64,000 nucleotides of DNA, from NCBI RefSeq assembly GCF_022921055.1, contig NZ_CP095063.1:62001-126000 (forward strand). The letters run 5' to 3'. Shown in pieces: positions 35,544-45,834 of this stretch. The stretch comes from Hymenobacter volaticus (GTDB lineage Bacteria > Bacteroidota > Bacteroidia > Cytophagales > Hymenobacteraceae). Both the position numbers and the translations under genes were made by a program. Position 1 is the stretch's first letter; each line of letters begins with the position of its first letter. The notes under the pieces are model-generated. The model was not told the DNA's origin and did not search any database. It saw only the letters and a list, made by a program, of their open reading frames with translations.

Positions 35544-37325
35544 TTAGTAGCCGAAATTTTGCTTCACGTTAGGGTTGGTGTCGATGGTTGTCTGCGGAAT
35601 GGGCAGCAGTTCTTTGCCCGCGTTTGGCTTGTACTCCGAAGCGAGGTTGGCAATGGTAGCATCGGTGATGGCAGTGCGCCACGCCACGGCCGTGGTGCCC
35701 GTAGGGGTAGTAGCTGGCGAAGGCCGGAAAAAGGAACGGGCCCACTGCACCGTGCCATTGTTCACGCGGTAGTAGTTGGTGGCCGGATAGTTGGCGTAGC
35801 GGCCGGTGCCGTTTTTCAGTTGGTTGAGGCTGGCCCGTACTTCGGTCAGCTTCTGGCCCAGCAAATTCCACCGAATCAGGTCGTACTTGCGGATGCCTTC
35901 GCCGCCTAGCTCCAGAAACCGCTCGTTGGCAATAGCCGTGAACATCTCGGCTTTGCTGCTGGTGGCCGGCAAGGCAGCGCGGGTGGCATTGCCGCCGTAG
36001 CCGCGGGTACGCACTTCCTGCACTGCGGCCCGGGCGGCGGCGGTCGGGCCGTTCAACTCGTTTTCAGCTTCCGCAAACATGAGCAGCACGTCCGCAAAGC
36101 GGATAAGGGGCCAGTTATATTGCAGGTAATTGTTGACCCCGGGCAGCGCCGGAGTGCGCCAATCACGCCGGAATTTACCGTCGGTCATTAAATTAAGGGG
36201 CGTGCCGCGCTGCTGGTTGTTGCTTTCCACGGTGTAGAGCGTCAGCGTGATGTCGCGGCGGACGTCGGTGGAGTCGAAGGCGTAGAAGTAGGTGGGTACC
36301 GCGCCAATAGAGCCCTGGGAGGTGCCGTAGGTGCTGGAGGCATTCAGCTTCGGGCCGTTGTAATATCCTAGCTTGCTGTCCGACTGGGAACTGGACCCAG
36401 CCATGGCCACTTCGAAAATGATTTCGTGGCTGACATCAAAGCTTAGTTTGTTGATGCTTTCGAAAAGGTTCTGGAAGCTTGGGTTGAGGGTGTGCTCCCC
36501 GCGCTTGGCCATCAGGTCGGCGCATTCCTGTCGGGCTATGCGGTAAAAGTCCAGGTAGTCGGCGGGACGCTCCATCTGGCCGGTGGTGGCATTGACCCGG
36601 TAGCCGCCGCGGTACAACGCCATGCGGGCGCGCAAGGCTTTCACGGCGCCCTTGGTGATCCGCTCGCTGGCGGGTCCGGCGGCCGAGCGCCAGGGTACCA
36701 GCTTTTCCGCTTGCAGCAAATCAGCTAACAGCTTGTCGCAGGTGGCATTGCGGTCGGTACTCGGCAAATTCAGGTCGGGGTTGTCGATGGAGGGCGTGAA
36801 CGGGGCGGGCACGTCGCCCCAGTTGCGAATCAGCTCGAAGTAGTACTGCGCCCGGAGCGTGAGGGCTTCGCCATACAACCGGTGCAATGCCGCCGTGTCG
36901 GCGGCGGAGCCGCTGGTGTAGAGCGGCATCTGGGGTATGTATTTGATGCAGATGTTGGAGCGCTCCACGCCCTGGTAGAGCGTATTAAAGGGGTTGCGCA
37001 CTTCATTGTTGACGGGCAGCGCCGTGTAGCGGGCAATACTTAAACGCAAGCCATCGGGCAAGGAACCCGGGCTGGCTTGCATTTCGTCGGTGTCGTAGGG
37101 GTAGTATAGGTTGAGGCGCGTCCCGTACGATGTATCGCCGGACAGCAGATCGTAGGCTCCAATAACGGCGGCCGTAGCCCCAGCTACGTCGAAAAACACA
37201 TCATCGGCCGAGTACAAGGCCGCTGGATTAACGTCTAGGTACTCTTTGCAGGCCGTGACGCCCACTACGCTGGCCAGCGTAGCGGCGGCCAAGGTGGAGC
37301 GGAGAAAAAATGATTTCATTTTCAA
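35544..37325 (-). CDS. SusD/RagB-family glycan-binding lipoprotein
   Basis: 593 residues. The signal peptide ends at a cysteine in VGVTACKEYLDVNP, typical of SusD lipoproteins. The usual helical repeat and loop regions follow: YDTDEMQASPGSLPDGLRL, YGEALTLRAQYYFELIRNWG with DVPAPF (the SusD signature RAxxYFxLxxxWGDVP), and the C-terminal IRKYDLIRWNLLGQ. At the cell surface it forms the lid on the SusC channel and binds oligosaccharides. It starts 13 bases after the SusC gene and precedes the GH28 gene; this context makes oligogalacturonides the likely ligand. Confidence 0.95.
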   Translation of the reverse strand: MKMKSFFLRSTLAAATLASVVGVTACKEYLDVNPAALYSADDVFFDVAGATAAVIGAYDLLSGDTSYGTRLNLYYPYDTDEMQASPGSLPDGLRLSIARYTALPVNNEVRNPFNTLYQGVERSNICIKYIPQMPLYTSGSAADTAALHRLYGEALTLRAQYYFELIRNWGDVPAPFTPSIDNPDLNLPSTDRNATCDKLLADLLQAEKLVPWRSAAGPASERITKGAVKALRARMALYRGGYRVNATTGQMERPADYLDFYRIARQECADLMAKRGEHTLNPSFQNLFESINKLSFDVSHEIIFEVAMAGSSSQSDSKLGYYNGPKLNASSTYGTSQGSIGAVPTYFYAFDSTDVRRDITLTLYTVESNNQQRGTPLNLMTDGKFRRDWRTPALPGVNNYLQYNWPLIRFADVLLMFAEAENELNGPTAAARAAVQEVRTRGYGGNATRAALPATSSKAEMFTAIANERFLELGGEGIRKYDLIRWNLLGQKLTEVRASLNQLKNGTGRYANYPATNYYRVNNGTVQWARSFFRPSPATTPTGTTAVAWRTAITDATIANLASEYKPNAGKELLPIPQTTIDTNPNVKQNFGY

Positions 37326-37338
37326 GGGAATTAGAGCC

Positions 37339-40300
37339 TTACAAAGAGAGGTTGACCCCGAACAACAAGAGGCGGCTGCGCGGGTAGCCGCCGTAGTCCA
37401 CCCCGGGCGTGAGGGGTGAAGAGCGGCGCGTGTTCACCTCCGGATCGTACCCCGTGTATTTCGTGAAGGTGTAGAGGTTGTTGGCCGTCACGTAGAAGCG
37501 CAGTTGGGTGAGCTTCACCTTGGCAATCACCTCTTTTGGCAGCGAGTAGCCCAGCGTGACGTTGTTGATGCGCAAAAACGAGCCGTTCTCTATGGCCCAC
37601 GAGTGCACGAAGTACTGGCGGGTAGGCTGCCAGATGGTGGCATTCTGGTTTACCTGCCGCGACGTTTCCAAATCGGTAATGGGCGTGCCATTGGCATCAA
37701 TGGTGCGGTAGCGGCCGTTCATAACGGCTAGCTGGTTGGTGTAGGGGTTCACTGCCGAAGTGTATTCCAGCTTGTTGGCATTGTAGATATCATTGCCAAG
37801 CACGAAGTTGAGGAACACGCTGGCATCAAAGCCCTTGAAGCTGAACTGCTGATTGAAGCCCCCCGTGAGCTTGGGGTTGGCATTGCCAATAACCGTTCGG
37901 TCGAGGTCGTTGACAACACCGTCGCCGTTCACGTCGCGGAGCTTAATAATGCCCGGCGCCACGGGCTGGCCCTGCACCGTGGCATCAGAAGGAATATCCC
38001 CTTTCAAAATCCAGGTCCGGTTGGTGGCATTGTAGCCCTGGAAATCGTCGGCGGTGTAGAAACCTTCGGTGATGTAACCATACATCAACCCAATGGGGTC
38101 ACCGACGCGCGCCAGAAAATCGGAGGCAATGGCCGTGCTGGCCCAGCTCGAGTTAATGCCCGCAATTCCTTGAATAGGCCCTAGGTTTTCGATGCGGCCC
38201 CGATTGAGCGAGGTGTTGGCGCTGGCGGTCCACGTGAACTCTTTGGTTTGCAGCACCGTACCGCTCAGCTGCAATTCAAAACCGCGGTTCGAGGTGGAGC
38301 CAATGTTTTGCAGCTGCGTAGAGTAACCGGAAGTCGGCGTAATCGGCACGTCCACGAGCAAGTCGCGGGTGGTGTTCTTGTACACATCCGCCGTGAACTG
38401 GACGCGGCTGTTAAACAAGCTCAAATCCAAACCCACGTTGCGCGACACCGTGGTTTCCCATTGCAGATTCGGGTTGGGCAGCGAAGTGGTTACCGTGCCG
38501 AGGGTAATGGCTTTGTTGAGGCCGTACTGCCCCCCACCCGCCTGAAAAAACTGGCTGTACAGAAAGTCGCCGATGCGGTTATTGCCCGCCAAGCCATAGC
38601 TTAAGCGCAGTTTCAGGTCGGAAATCGGGGTGACGGACTTCATGAATTCCTCGCGGGAAAGCCGCCATGCCAGTGAAGCCGCCGGGAAATAGCCGATGCG
38701 CTGCCCCGTCGCAAACTTCGACGATGCATCCGCCCGCAGGGTCCCGGTAAACAGAAACTTCTCGTCAAACGAGTAGTTCACCCGGCTAAAGCCCGACAGC
38801 AGCCGCGAGTCGGCACCGATGCCGGTGGTGGGATTGGGCTGCCGGGCCGTGCTGTTGGGCAGTACGCCCTGATTGATGTTGGCAATAGCCCTCTCGGCCG
38901 TAATGCTTAGGGGCAGAAAGTAGCTTTGGATGTTGAGCGAAGTAAGCAGCTGCTGATAAATCTCTTGCCCCACCAGCGCGTCAACTGAGTGCCGCCCCTG
39001 CTTGAACGCATAAGTTAGCACGTTGGAGTTGTTGATGGTGTTTTGCTGGCTGGTGTTGATGGCCGCAAATGGCAAGTTCTGGTAGGGCCCCGACGGCGAC
39101 AGAATAGCTGGCGAGTAGCGGCCCGAGAAAATCTCCTGCCGGTTATTGGTGATGTCGAATCCGACCGTAGAGCGAAACACCAGGTTTTTGGTGAAGTTGA
39201 AACTGATGTTGCCGCCCAGGTTGAGGTTGCGCAACTTGTCCCGGCGGTAGTCGTTGTCGATGGCAATCACCGGATTCACCAAACTGGAACTGCTAAAGAA
39301 GTTGGGGTCGAACACGCCGGGGTCCAGCGCGCCGGGCAGCGTCAGGGTCAGCGGGAGAAACTGGTCGACGTTGCGCAGGCGGGTCGCCGAGTTGGAGTTG
39401 TTTGTCGTCACACCCTGCCCGTTCGACACCTGATCGTTGTAGCGGACATTCACCCCGAAGCGAAACTTGTCGGAAACGGTGTTGTCGAAGCGGAAATTGA
39501 CCAAGTTGCGGGCGTAATCCGACTTAAGTTGGATGCCGTCTTCGTCGTTGCGAGTCAAGCTCAGAGAAAAAGTCGAGTTCTTGCTGCCGCCGGCCAAGGA
39601 AATGTTGTGCGTCTGCTGGAAGGCGTCGCGGCCAAACACTTGGTCTTGCCAGTCCACGAACGGCAAGTTGCGCGCCGTGTTCAGCGTGTCGCCGGTGAAA
39701 TTGCGGCTACCGAAGAACGCTTTATAGGCGGGCAGGGTGTTGGTATTCACCGCCCGTTCGTACTGATAGTCAACGAAGTCCGCCGGCTTCATCAAGTCCA
39801 GCTTCTTGCTGATTTGGCGCACCCCCGCAAAGCCACTGTACGTAATGATGGTACGGCCCTCCCGGCCGTTTTTGGTGGTAATAATAACGACCCCGTTTGC
39901 GCCGCGGGCCCCGTAAATAGCCGTAGCGGCGGCGTCCTTAAGCACATCAACCGAGGCAATATCCTGCGGCGCAATCACGCTCAGCGCATTTTCAATCTGC
40001 ACCCCATCCACTACGTACAGCGGCGAGTTGTCTTGCGTGACGGACCCGCCCCCCGGATACGAATCTGCACGTTGGAATTGCCGGGAGTACCTTCTGCACT
40101 GGTTACTTGCACGCCCGCCAAGCGGCCCGACAAAGCCTCCGCCGCCGAGTTTACGGGCACGTCCTTGATCTGCTGCGCATTCACCGAGGAAACCGAACCC
40201 GTCACGTCGCGGCGGTTAACCTGCTGATAGCCGATAACCACTACCTCTTCCAGTGCTTTTGCGTCGGGGCTCAGTACCACGGCTACGCTGCTACGGTCGC

Positions 40301-40562
40301 CTACTTCCACATCTTTGGCGACAAACCCCACGTAGCTCACGCGCAACGTTACGTTGGTGGTGGTAGCCGGCACACTCAAGCTGAACTTGCCTTCCATATC
40401 TGTGGAAGCGCCGATAGTTGTGCCTTTGACAATCACTGTTACGCCGGGCAGCACCTCGCCCTTATCCGTGGAGGTTACACTTCCCTGAATGCGCCTTTCC
40501 TGCGCCATGGCGGTCAGCGCTGTACTCAGCAGCAACCCGGTTAACAGTAGGGGTTTTCTCAT
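37339..40562 (-). pseudogene. SusC/RagA TonB-dependent outer-membrane transporter, one frameshift (likely intact)
   Basis: About 1074 residues after repair. A signal peptide is followed by the carboxypeptidase-regulatory-like domain (IQGSVTSTDKGEVLPGVTVI), a TonB-box region ([20 protein letters not shown]), the plug ([36 protein letters not shown]) and a 22-strand barrel ending in [12 protein letters not shown]. Translation breaks after NVQIRIRG because one C is missing on the plus strand in the C6 run at 40049-40054. Restoring it gives [20 protein letters not shown] and a length divisible by three. With SusD it imports oligosaccharides with TonB energy. It is the first gene of the pectin operon. 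Confidence 0.93.
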
Positions 40563-40645
40563 TTAAGGTGGGGTTAACAGTGAGAGGTCACGTAGTGCGG
40601 ATGTAGCACCGGGGCTGGTGTTATAGCAGCTGATAGCAATCGATT

Positions 40646-40729
40646 ACAGGCTGATTTTAAGTGGTTAAGGTAGCTGGGGCTTGTTGCTATGAAGGCATTG
40701 ATAAGCACCAACTACTAAAATCAGCCTGT
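40646..40729. repeat. 14-bp inverted repeat, 56-base spacer
   Basis: ACAGGCTGATTTTA at 40646-40659 is matched exactly by its reverse complement at 40716-40729. It is upstream of SusC (arms 84-167 bases from its start). It may be a pair of binding sites for a dimeric regulator or the foot of a structured leader RNA. Confidence 0.6.
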
Positions 40730-40834
40730 CTGTAAGGTTAGAAGTCTTATTATCCAGTTTACTGATGGAGAACTTCTATTTAATGTTAGCTTACTTCCTG
40801 ATAAAAAGGACCATAGTACTGCGCTAATTATTTA

Positions 40835-40859
40835 TGCAAACGTTGTCGGGAACGTTACC
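40835..40859. promoter_or_regulatory. Tandem LacI-type operator candidates
   Basis: Two sites with an AACGTT core lie 12 bases apart: TGCAAACGTTGTC (from 40835) and the near-palindrome GGGAACGTTACC (40848-40859). LacI/GalR and CcpA-type repressors typically bind palindromes with a central CG of this kind. They lie about 175 bases before the GH43-like start and 275 before SusC. Confidence 0.45.
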
Positions 40860-41033
40860 AAATGCAGTAAGAGCGGCAAGCCAAGTTATCGGCTTCGTTG
40901 CTTTGCAGACTAAGCAATGGACTCCCATTCAGCTTCTCTTTTCCTCGTTGAGTTTATGATGGGCTCCATTTCACTAGCAAGGCCACTCTATGGTAAGCTG
41001 ACCGCTAAAAACCACTATTTCTATTTTCGCCTT

Positions 41034-42013
41034 ATGCGCAACCGTCTTTTCTGGGTGCTTTTATGGTTGCTGTCGGCCGGCTTGGTAGCGGCTCAGCAAC
41101 GGCCAGCCATGTACTACAGCGACACCACCCGCACGGGTCGGCCCATGGCCAAAGACCCGTACGTGCTGCGTTTCAAAGGCCAGTATTTTATGTATTACTC
41201 TATTCCGCCCAACGCCGAGTTTGGCTGGTGCATAGGCATTGCCACGTCCTCGGACCTAACCCACTGGACCCGGGCCGGCGAGTTGACCCCGGCTCCTCAC
41301 GCGGACTACGAGAAAAAAGGCCTCTGTGCCCCGGGGCGCTGGTGCGCAACGACACGATTCACCTCTTCTACCAAACCTACGGCAACGGCCCTAAAGATGC
41401 TCTGTGTCACGCCGTTTCCACGGACGGCTTGCACTTCGTGCGCGACGCTTCCAACCCTATCTTTCACCCCACCGGCGCCTGGACGGGAGGCCGCGCCATC
41501 GATGCCGAAGTGGTGGCGTTTCGCAAGCGCTACTTGCTGTTGTTTGCCACCCGCGACCCGGCTTTCGAGATTCAGATGCAGGGCGTAGCCGGCACGCGCG
41601 GCTTACCAACAAACCTGGGCCGCGCTGCTTGGCAGCAGCTAGCAGATTCCTCTGTTCTGCGCCCGCAGCTGCCGTGGGAGAAAAAGTGCGTGGAAGGCGC
41701 TTCTTGCCTGCAACGAGGCAGGTGGCTCTATTTGTTCTACGCGGGCGGCTACAACAACGAGCCGCAGCAGATTGGCATAGCCCGCAGCCGCGACGGAGTG
41801 CGCTGGCAGCGCCTCTCCAACGAGCCATTTCTGAAAAACGGCGCGCCCGGCAGCTGGAACGCCAGCGAATCGGGCCATCCAGATATCTTCCGGGACGTGG
41901 ACGGGCGCACGTACTTGTTCTTCCAGGGCAACAACGACAACGGGAAGACGTGGTATCTCTCGAAAGTGGAAGTGAAATGGAAGCGCCACAAGCCCTACTT
42001 AGTTCTCGAATAA
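41034..42013 (+). pseudogene. GH43-like five-bladed propeller glycosidase, one frameshift
   Basis: About 326 residues after repair. A signal peptide (LFWVLLWLLSAGLVAAQ) leads to MAKDPYVLRFKGQYFMYYS (base-type Asp), IGIATSSDLTHWTRAG, AIDAEVVAFRKRYLLLFATR and ESGHPDIFRDVDGRTYLFFQ. The frame breaks after GLCAPG. Adding one G to the four-G run at 41333-41336 restores GLCAPGALVRNDTIHLFYQ and a length divisible by three. The fold matches GH43/GH117-like exo-enzymes. It is divergent from SusC across a shared control region, so it probably works on pectin side chains or oligogalacturonide ends (inference). The exact family is unsure. Confidence 0.8.
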
Positions 42014-42284
42014 AGCCGTTAGCTACGACGGGGTGGCCCTCGCGTCGGGCAGTCTGTAAAGCAAGGCTCCTTAGTGCCACTGCCCATCTCGGGGAAGCCG
42101 CTCAATGACCAGCCCAAACAACTCCTGAGCGTGTCCGTGACCCTGTCCCGCTTTCTCCCTACCCCCTTTCGCAGCGCTGGCTGACGTGTCTTCTGCTTAC
42201 AAACGGACTAAGAATGCTACAAACTGATGTACAGGTGGTGAAAGGCCCTTTCTACCCCGCAGCCCTACTTCTACCTTGTTGCTC

Positions 42285-43502
42285 TTACTCAGGGCAAACC
42301 ACAGGCTTGGCATTGAGTAAGGCCGGGACCGAGACCAACTCTACATCGGTGAAGGTGCGGAGGTAGGCTTCCAAAAAGGGTTTGTGCGAGGCGCCGACGA
42401 TTAAGAGGGCCCGTCCGCCCGCTATGGGGGCCGTGGCCTCCCGAATAGCTACGGCCATGCGAAGGTTCTGGGCTTCCCAGGCGGCAACCCGTTGTCGTCC
42501 CACCCGGCCCATTTTCTCGCTCCGCAGCATCGACAGCCACTGGGCGTCGGCGTCCAGTTCCGCAAAGCGTGGCGAATTTTTCCACTTCAGCGCGGGCATA
42601 ACTTCGGCGGCGGTAGCCATCTTCAGGGCTTCTTCTGGTACCGCCCGGAACTCGGGCGTGTTATGGTTAAATAAATCCACTTGACCAGACTCGGCGGAAA
42701 CCGCAGCCTTCAGCGCCGCAAAGTCCGGCTGGGTTACGTCGCTTGCGTGGTCCCCCGCCCCATATACTCGTTCTAACCCCAGGTCCGCCGCCAGGCGAGC
42801 GGCCATCGACGACATTTCGTTGCGCATATTGGCAAAAAGGGTGACCTGTTTGGCTAATGCCGGGGAAATGCCGTCGGCCCCGATGCGCTCGGCCATCGGC
42901 AAACGTAGCCATTGAACGGTAGCGGACAAGGGTTCGGCCGCCGCGACGAACAAACCCGCCAGGCGCCGCCGGTCCGCGGGAGTCAAGTTGCCTTTTTCAC
43001 TTAGCTCATTGGCCTGCACTAAAGCCTGAGCCGCCGTCAGGTGCAGGTCGGCTTGGGCCGCTTTCGCCATCGCCAAGGTCGGACCAGCGTACTGGTTGGC
43101 CGTGCCATGATAGGCCGCATACGCCTCAAGGCCCATGATTTGCTCCCCCGACATGGCCTCGGTTAGAATAAGGTCCGGCTTATAGGTGCGTAGGCGACAT
43201 AACACCGGTTCCAGCCACGCAACCTGGAAAGAGGCCGGGGCTGTGTCGAGATGCCCGATGCCAAAAATCATTACTTGAGTCGGCGCAAGAGCTAGTTTTG
43301 GCTTGGCCACCGCCGGGTCAAATGGCTGTTCACTTTTAGCGGGCAGGTGCTGAGCAGAAGGGGAATCGGTTTGCGTGGCTTTACAGGCTGGCAGCGCCAA
43401 CAATAGCCCAACAAGCAACCCGCCCACGGGCGCTGCTCCGCTGAATACGTCTCGACTTAAGTGGGCGGCTTTGGCAAAGCGTAAGCGGCTGACAAATTTC
43501 AT
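42285..43502 (-). CDS. DUF5694 domain lipoprotein/exported protein
   Basis: 405 residues from the ATG at 43502. A basic start and hydrophobic segment (VGGLLVGLLLALPAC) end at a cysteine, fitting a lipoprotein. The body matches the DUF5694 family: VMIFGIGHLDTAPASFQVAW, YKPDLILTEAMSGEQIMGLE, YGAGDHASDVTQPDFAALK and the end RALLIVGASHKPFLEAYL. Its paired motifs (FGIGHLD near the start, VGASHK near the end) recall TraB/EreA-like metal-dependent folds. Function unknown. An ATG at 43559 is also open but puts an unlikely extension before the signal. Confidence 0.82.
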   Translation of the reverse strand: MKFVSRLRFAKAAHLSRDVFSGAAPVGGLLVGLLLALPACKATQTDSPSAQHLPAKSEQPFDPAVAKPKLALAPTQVMIFGIGHLDTAPASFQVAWLEPVLCRLRTYKPDLILTEAMSGEQIMGLEAYAAYHGTANQYAGPTLAMAKAAQADLHLTAAQALVQANELSEKGNLTPADRRRLAGLFVAAAEPLSATVQWLRLPMAERIGADGISPALAKQVTLFANMRNEMSSMAARLAADLGLERVYGAGDHASDVTQPDFAALKAAVSAESGQVDLFNHNTPEFRAVPEEALKMATAAEVMPALKWKNSPRFAELDADAQWLSMLRSEKMGRVGRQRVAAWEAQNLRMAVAIREATAPIAGGRALLIVGASHKPFLEAYLRTFTDVELVSVPALLNAKPVVCPE

Positions 43503-43915
43503 GTTAGCTGCCAAAGCAGCAGCAGAAGAAAGCGTTTTATAAAAGAGCGACATCAACACAAAGGCTAGTATTAATTCTGAAAGCAGGTACTGCTTCTGCC
43601 TATAAAACAGGAAATCAGTTTGGGTAATATATGGCAGCAGAGTTTTGAGCTAACAACAAGCCTTAAAGATGACATGAATGAGTGCTACCTCAAAAAGCAA
43701 AAGCTTAAAAGGAAAAGTACCATGCAAATCGGCGGGGCTAAGCAGATTATACCCCCCCTTTGCCGAGGTTTATACTAGAAAAATATTAGTTTAAATAATA
43801 TCCTCGCTAACAATGCACGGCTTTAACGCGCTTTAGCTAATCCTATAGTACAAGTTGCAAAATCGACCTTATTCTAAATAAAAAGCCATCTACTCGTTCT
43901 CCCGATTCCCAATAA
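43503..43915. other. Gap, AT-rich part
   Basis: 413 bases with no protein-like frame. The section 43780-43830 is AT-rich (AAAAATATTAGTTTAAATAA). It should contain the promoter of the DUF5694 gene. Confidence 0.45.
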
Positions 43916-44395
43916 TCACTTGTTCATTGGAATAAGAGGAACTGTTAGCGAGACGTTTACAGGGTTTCCCTTTTGCTGTGCCGGTACAAAATCTTTCATT
44001 TGGTTTAGCAGGCGCGCCACTTCGTAATACGTGCTAGTTGGAATCCTGATGTCACTCGGCACGGCGCTTACTCTCGGTTGCGTCGGCTTACCATTTTTAT
44101 CCACGGTAAACGTGAGAAACAGCCCCTTAACACCGGGCGGCCGCGTAGGTCGGTTTTGGGCAATCAACGCCAGCAACCCCTTATTTCCTCCATCTTTATA
44201 GAACGGCATTCGTTCCGCGTACGAATACTCCGGCTCATAAAGTGGCAGTAACCGAAAAGGCGAGTTGTTCTCGCCAGGCGTTGGCACTTGCCCCCACCCG
44301 TAGTGGCCAAGCAAACTCAAACTTAGGGTGCATCCTAGCGTCACGACGCTTCGACCCAAAGAGCAACAAGCAGTCCTAACGAAGAGAGAGGGCAT
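43916..44395 (-). CDS. TonB C-terminal-like exported protein
   Basis: 159 residues with a signal peptide (VVTLGCTLSLSLLGHYGWG). The mature part includes KGLFLTFTVDKNGKPTQPRV and VARLLNQMKDFVPAQQKGNP with VNVSLTVPL, the strand-helix-strand pattern of the TonB C-terminal domain. There is no membrane anchor with a long proline linker, so it is not a full energy transducer. Such short forms are common in Bacteroidota and may be periplasmic partners. It stands alone; function is unknown. Confidence 0.75.
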   Translation of the reverse strand: MPSLFVRTACCSLGRSVVTLGCTLSLSLLGHYGWGQVPTPGENNSPFRLLPLYEPEYSYAERMPFYKDGGNKGLLALIAQNRPTRPPGVKGLFLTFTVDKNGKPTQPRVSAVPSDIRIPTSTYYEVARLLNQMKDFVPAQQKGNPVNVSLTVPLIPMNK

Positions 44396-44742
44396 AACTA
44401 ATTCTGAATCAGCGTGAACCTAAAGCAGCTAACGCCCGGTAAGCCTGAATAGTATAGGCGGTTACTGGTGCCATGACCAACGTTTCTGAGGTGGCGCAGG
44501 CCATAACAAGTAATCAAGCTCGCTACTACCGGTCCGACAGTTACGGCTCGCAACCGTTACCGCAGCAGTCGTTTGCTGCTTGCGTGGCCAGGTGCTTGTG
44601 CAGGCTCTCATACTGCCCTTTGTAGGTGGTATAATGCAGGCGTTAGAAGTTGCGGCTGTCCTTCGGTAGTTTTGACCCATTCCTGTTTCTGCTTCACGCT
44701 ACACGCGGCCCGGAAGTAGCCTCCAGGCCGGGCTTACTGCCT
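44396..44742. other. Divergent promoter gap
   Basis: 347 bases between the TonB-C-like gene and the Crp/Fnr gene. TAGTTTTG at 44667-44674 fits the Bacteroidota -7 pattern TAnnTTTG and could serve the plus-strand gene. No protein-like frame. Confidence 0.5.
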
Positions 44743-45315
44743 ATGCACGACTCGCTGCTATTACTTATTCGCCACTTTATTACCCTAACCCCGGCCGAGG
44801 AAGACCTGATTCGGCAGTGGTTCGTGCCCGAAACCTTGCCCAAAGGCGCTTTCTTCCTGCGACCCGGCGAGGTGAGCCGCAAAGTTGGCTTCGTGCTGCA
44901 AGGCCTATTTCATAACTTCCAGAGCCGCGATGGTCAGGAGCTAACGTATTATTTCGGGCGCGAGCAAGAGTTCATCGGTGACTACAGTAGCTTTTTGCCC
45001 GCCCGCCCCGCTGTGCGCGGCATTCAGGCCCTGGAAGAGGCCCACCTTCTGACCATCACCCACGATAACCTGCAGCAGCTTTATCGGGAAATCCGTGAGG
45101 GCGAGCGGTTCGGTCGTCTCATTGCCGAGACCCTGTTTGTAGACGTGCTAGACCAACTCACCTCGTTTTACGAAGACACGCCTGCGCAGCGCTACGCCCG
45201 CTTTGTGCGTATCTATCCCGACTTGCAGCAGCGCATTCCGCAGTATTATATCGCCTCCTACGTTGGGGTCAAGCCGCAGTCACTGAGCCGAATTCGGGGC
45301 CGCGCAGCCGGGTAG
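44743..45315 (+). CDS. Crp/Fnr-family transcriptional regulator
   Basis: 190 residues. The cyclic-nucleotide-binding fold covers about 20-130 (ETLPKGAFFLRPGEVSRKVG, FVLQGLFHNFQSRDGQELTY, FIGDYSSFLPARPAVRGIQA), and the C-terminal HTH reads IPQYYIASYVGVKPQSLSRI. The residues that bind cAMP in true Crp are not conserved, so it is a ligand-unknown member, as usual in Bacteroidota. The ATG at 44743 gives MHDSLLLLIRHF. Two small membrane-protein genes (DUF4267 and DUF1772) follow on the same strand and may be its targets. Confidence 0.9.
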   Translation: MHDSLLLLIRHFITLTPAEEDLIRQWFVPETLPKGAFFLRPGEVSRKVGFVLQGLFHNFQSRDGQELTYYFGREQEFIGDYSSFLPARPAVRGIQALEEAHLLTITHDNLQQLYREIREGERFGRLIAETLFVDVLDQLTSFYEDTPAQRYARFVRIYPDLQQRIPQYYIASYVGVKPQSLSRIRGRAAG

Positions 45316-45367
45316 TACGCATTACATTTATGCACTTAAGTGAATGATTGGGAGGGCGGCACAACCA

Positions 45368-45376
45368 CACCTTTGT
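45368..45376 (+). promoter_or_regulatory. CACCTTTGT box, likely -7 element
   Basis: Lies 24 bases before the ATG of the DUF4267 gene and differs by one base from the GACCTTTG boxes elsewhere in the window. Confidence 0.4.
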
Positions 45377-45399
45377 GTCGTACCAAACCTCCCTCGACT

Positions 45400-45834
45400 A
45401 TGCGTCGCATCCTTCCCCGCAGCTTGAGTCTGCTCACCGGCCTCGGCATGCTTTTTATTGGCCTGCGCTTTCTGCTGGCCCCTCGTGCCGGAGCCGAAGG
45501 CTTTGGCGTGTTCTTACCACTCACAGACACGCAGTACGCTTTCCACTACGCCAAAGGCATCCGTGATGTATTCTCGGGCCTGCTCCTGGTTGCCTTCGCC
45601 GGGCTGGGCTACGACCGACCCCTGGCCTGGGTGCTGCTGTTCGGCGCACTAATTCCGAGCGTGGACCTAACCATCGTGCTGAACCAACCCACCGCCTCGT
45701 GGTCTTTTGCAATGCCCCACCTTGTTGCTATTGGCCTGCTACTGGGCCTTGCGGCCGCTTTGTTCACCACGCCCCGCCCGGCTGCCCCGGCGGGCACTCA
45801 GCTCCCGGAGACGCTTACCCGGTCAGCATCATGA
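45400..45834 (+). CDS. DUF4267-family membrane protein
   Basis: 144 residues with four hydrophobic segments: LSLLTGLGMLFIGLRFLLAP, then after DTQYAFHYAKGIRDVFSGLLL a second, LAWVLLFGALIPSVDLTIVL, and MPHLVAIGLLLGLAAALF. The Y-A-K-G-I-R-D segment is typical of DUF4267 proteins. It is an integral inner-membrane protein of unknown function. The stop overlaps the start of the next gene (ATGA), so the two are translationally coupled and probably act together. Confidence 0.85.
   Translation: MRRILPRSLSLLTGLGMLFIGLRFLLAPRAGAEGFGVFLPLTDTQYAFHYAKGIRDVFSGLLLVAFAGLGYDRPLAWVLLFGALIPSVDLTIVLNQPTASWSFAMPHLVAIGLLLGLAAALFTTPRPAAPAGTQLPETLTRSAS

Larger units (their letters stand above)
40563..41033. promoter_or_regulatory. 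Divergent control region of the pectin locus
   Basis: 471 bases between the SusC operon and the divergent GH43-like gene. It contains a 14-bp perfect inverted repeat (40646-40659 with 40716-40729) and a pair of AACGTT-centred sites at 40835-40859. No sensor gene (HTCS, sigma/anti-sigma) adjoins the locus in this window. Confidence 0.65.

Noticed and set aside
39043..40227. 394-residue plus-strand frame opposite SusC
   Set aside because: It is the complement of a strong TonB-dependent receptor gene; composition (Val, Gly, His, Arg rich) is that of an antisense shadow.
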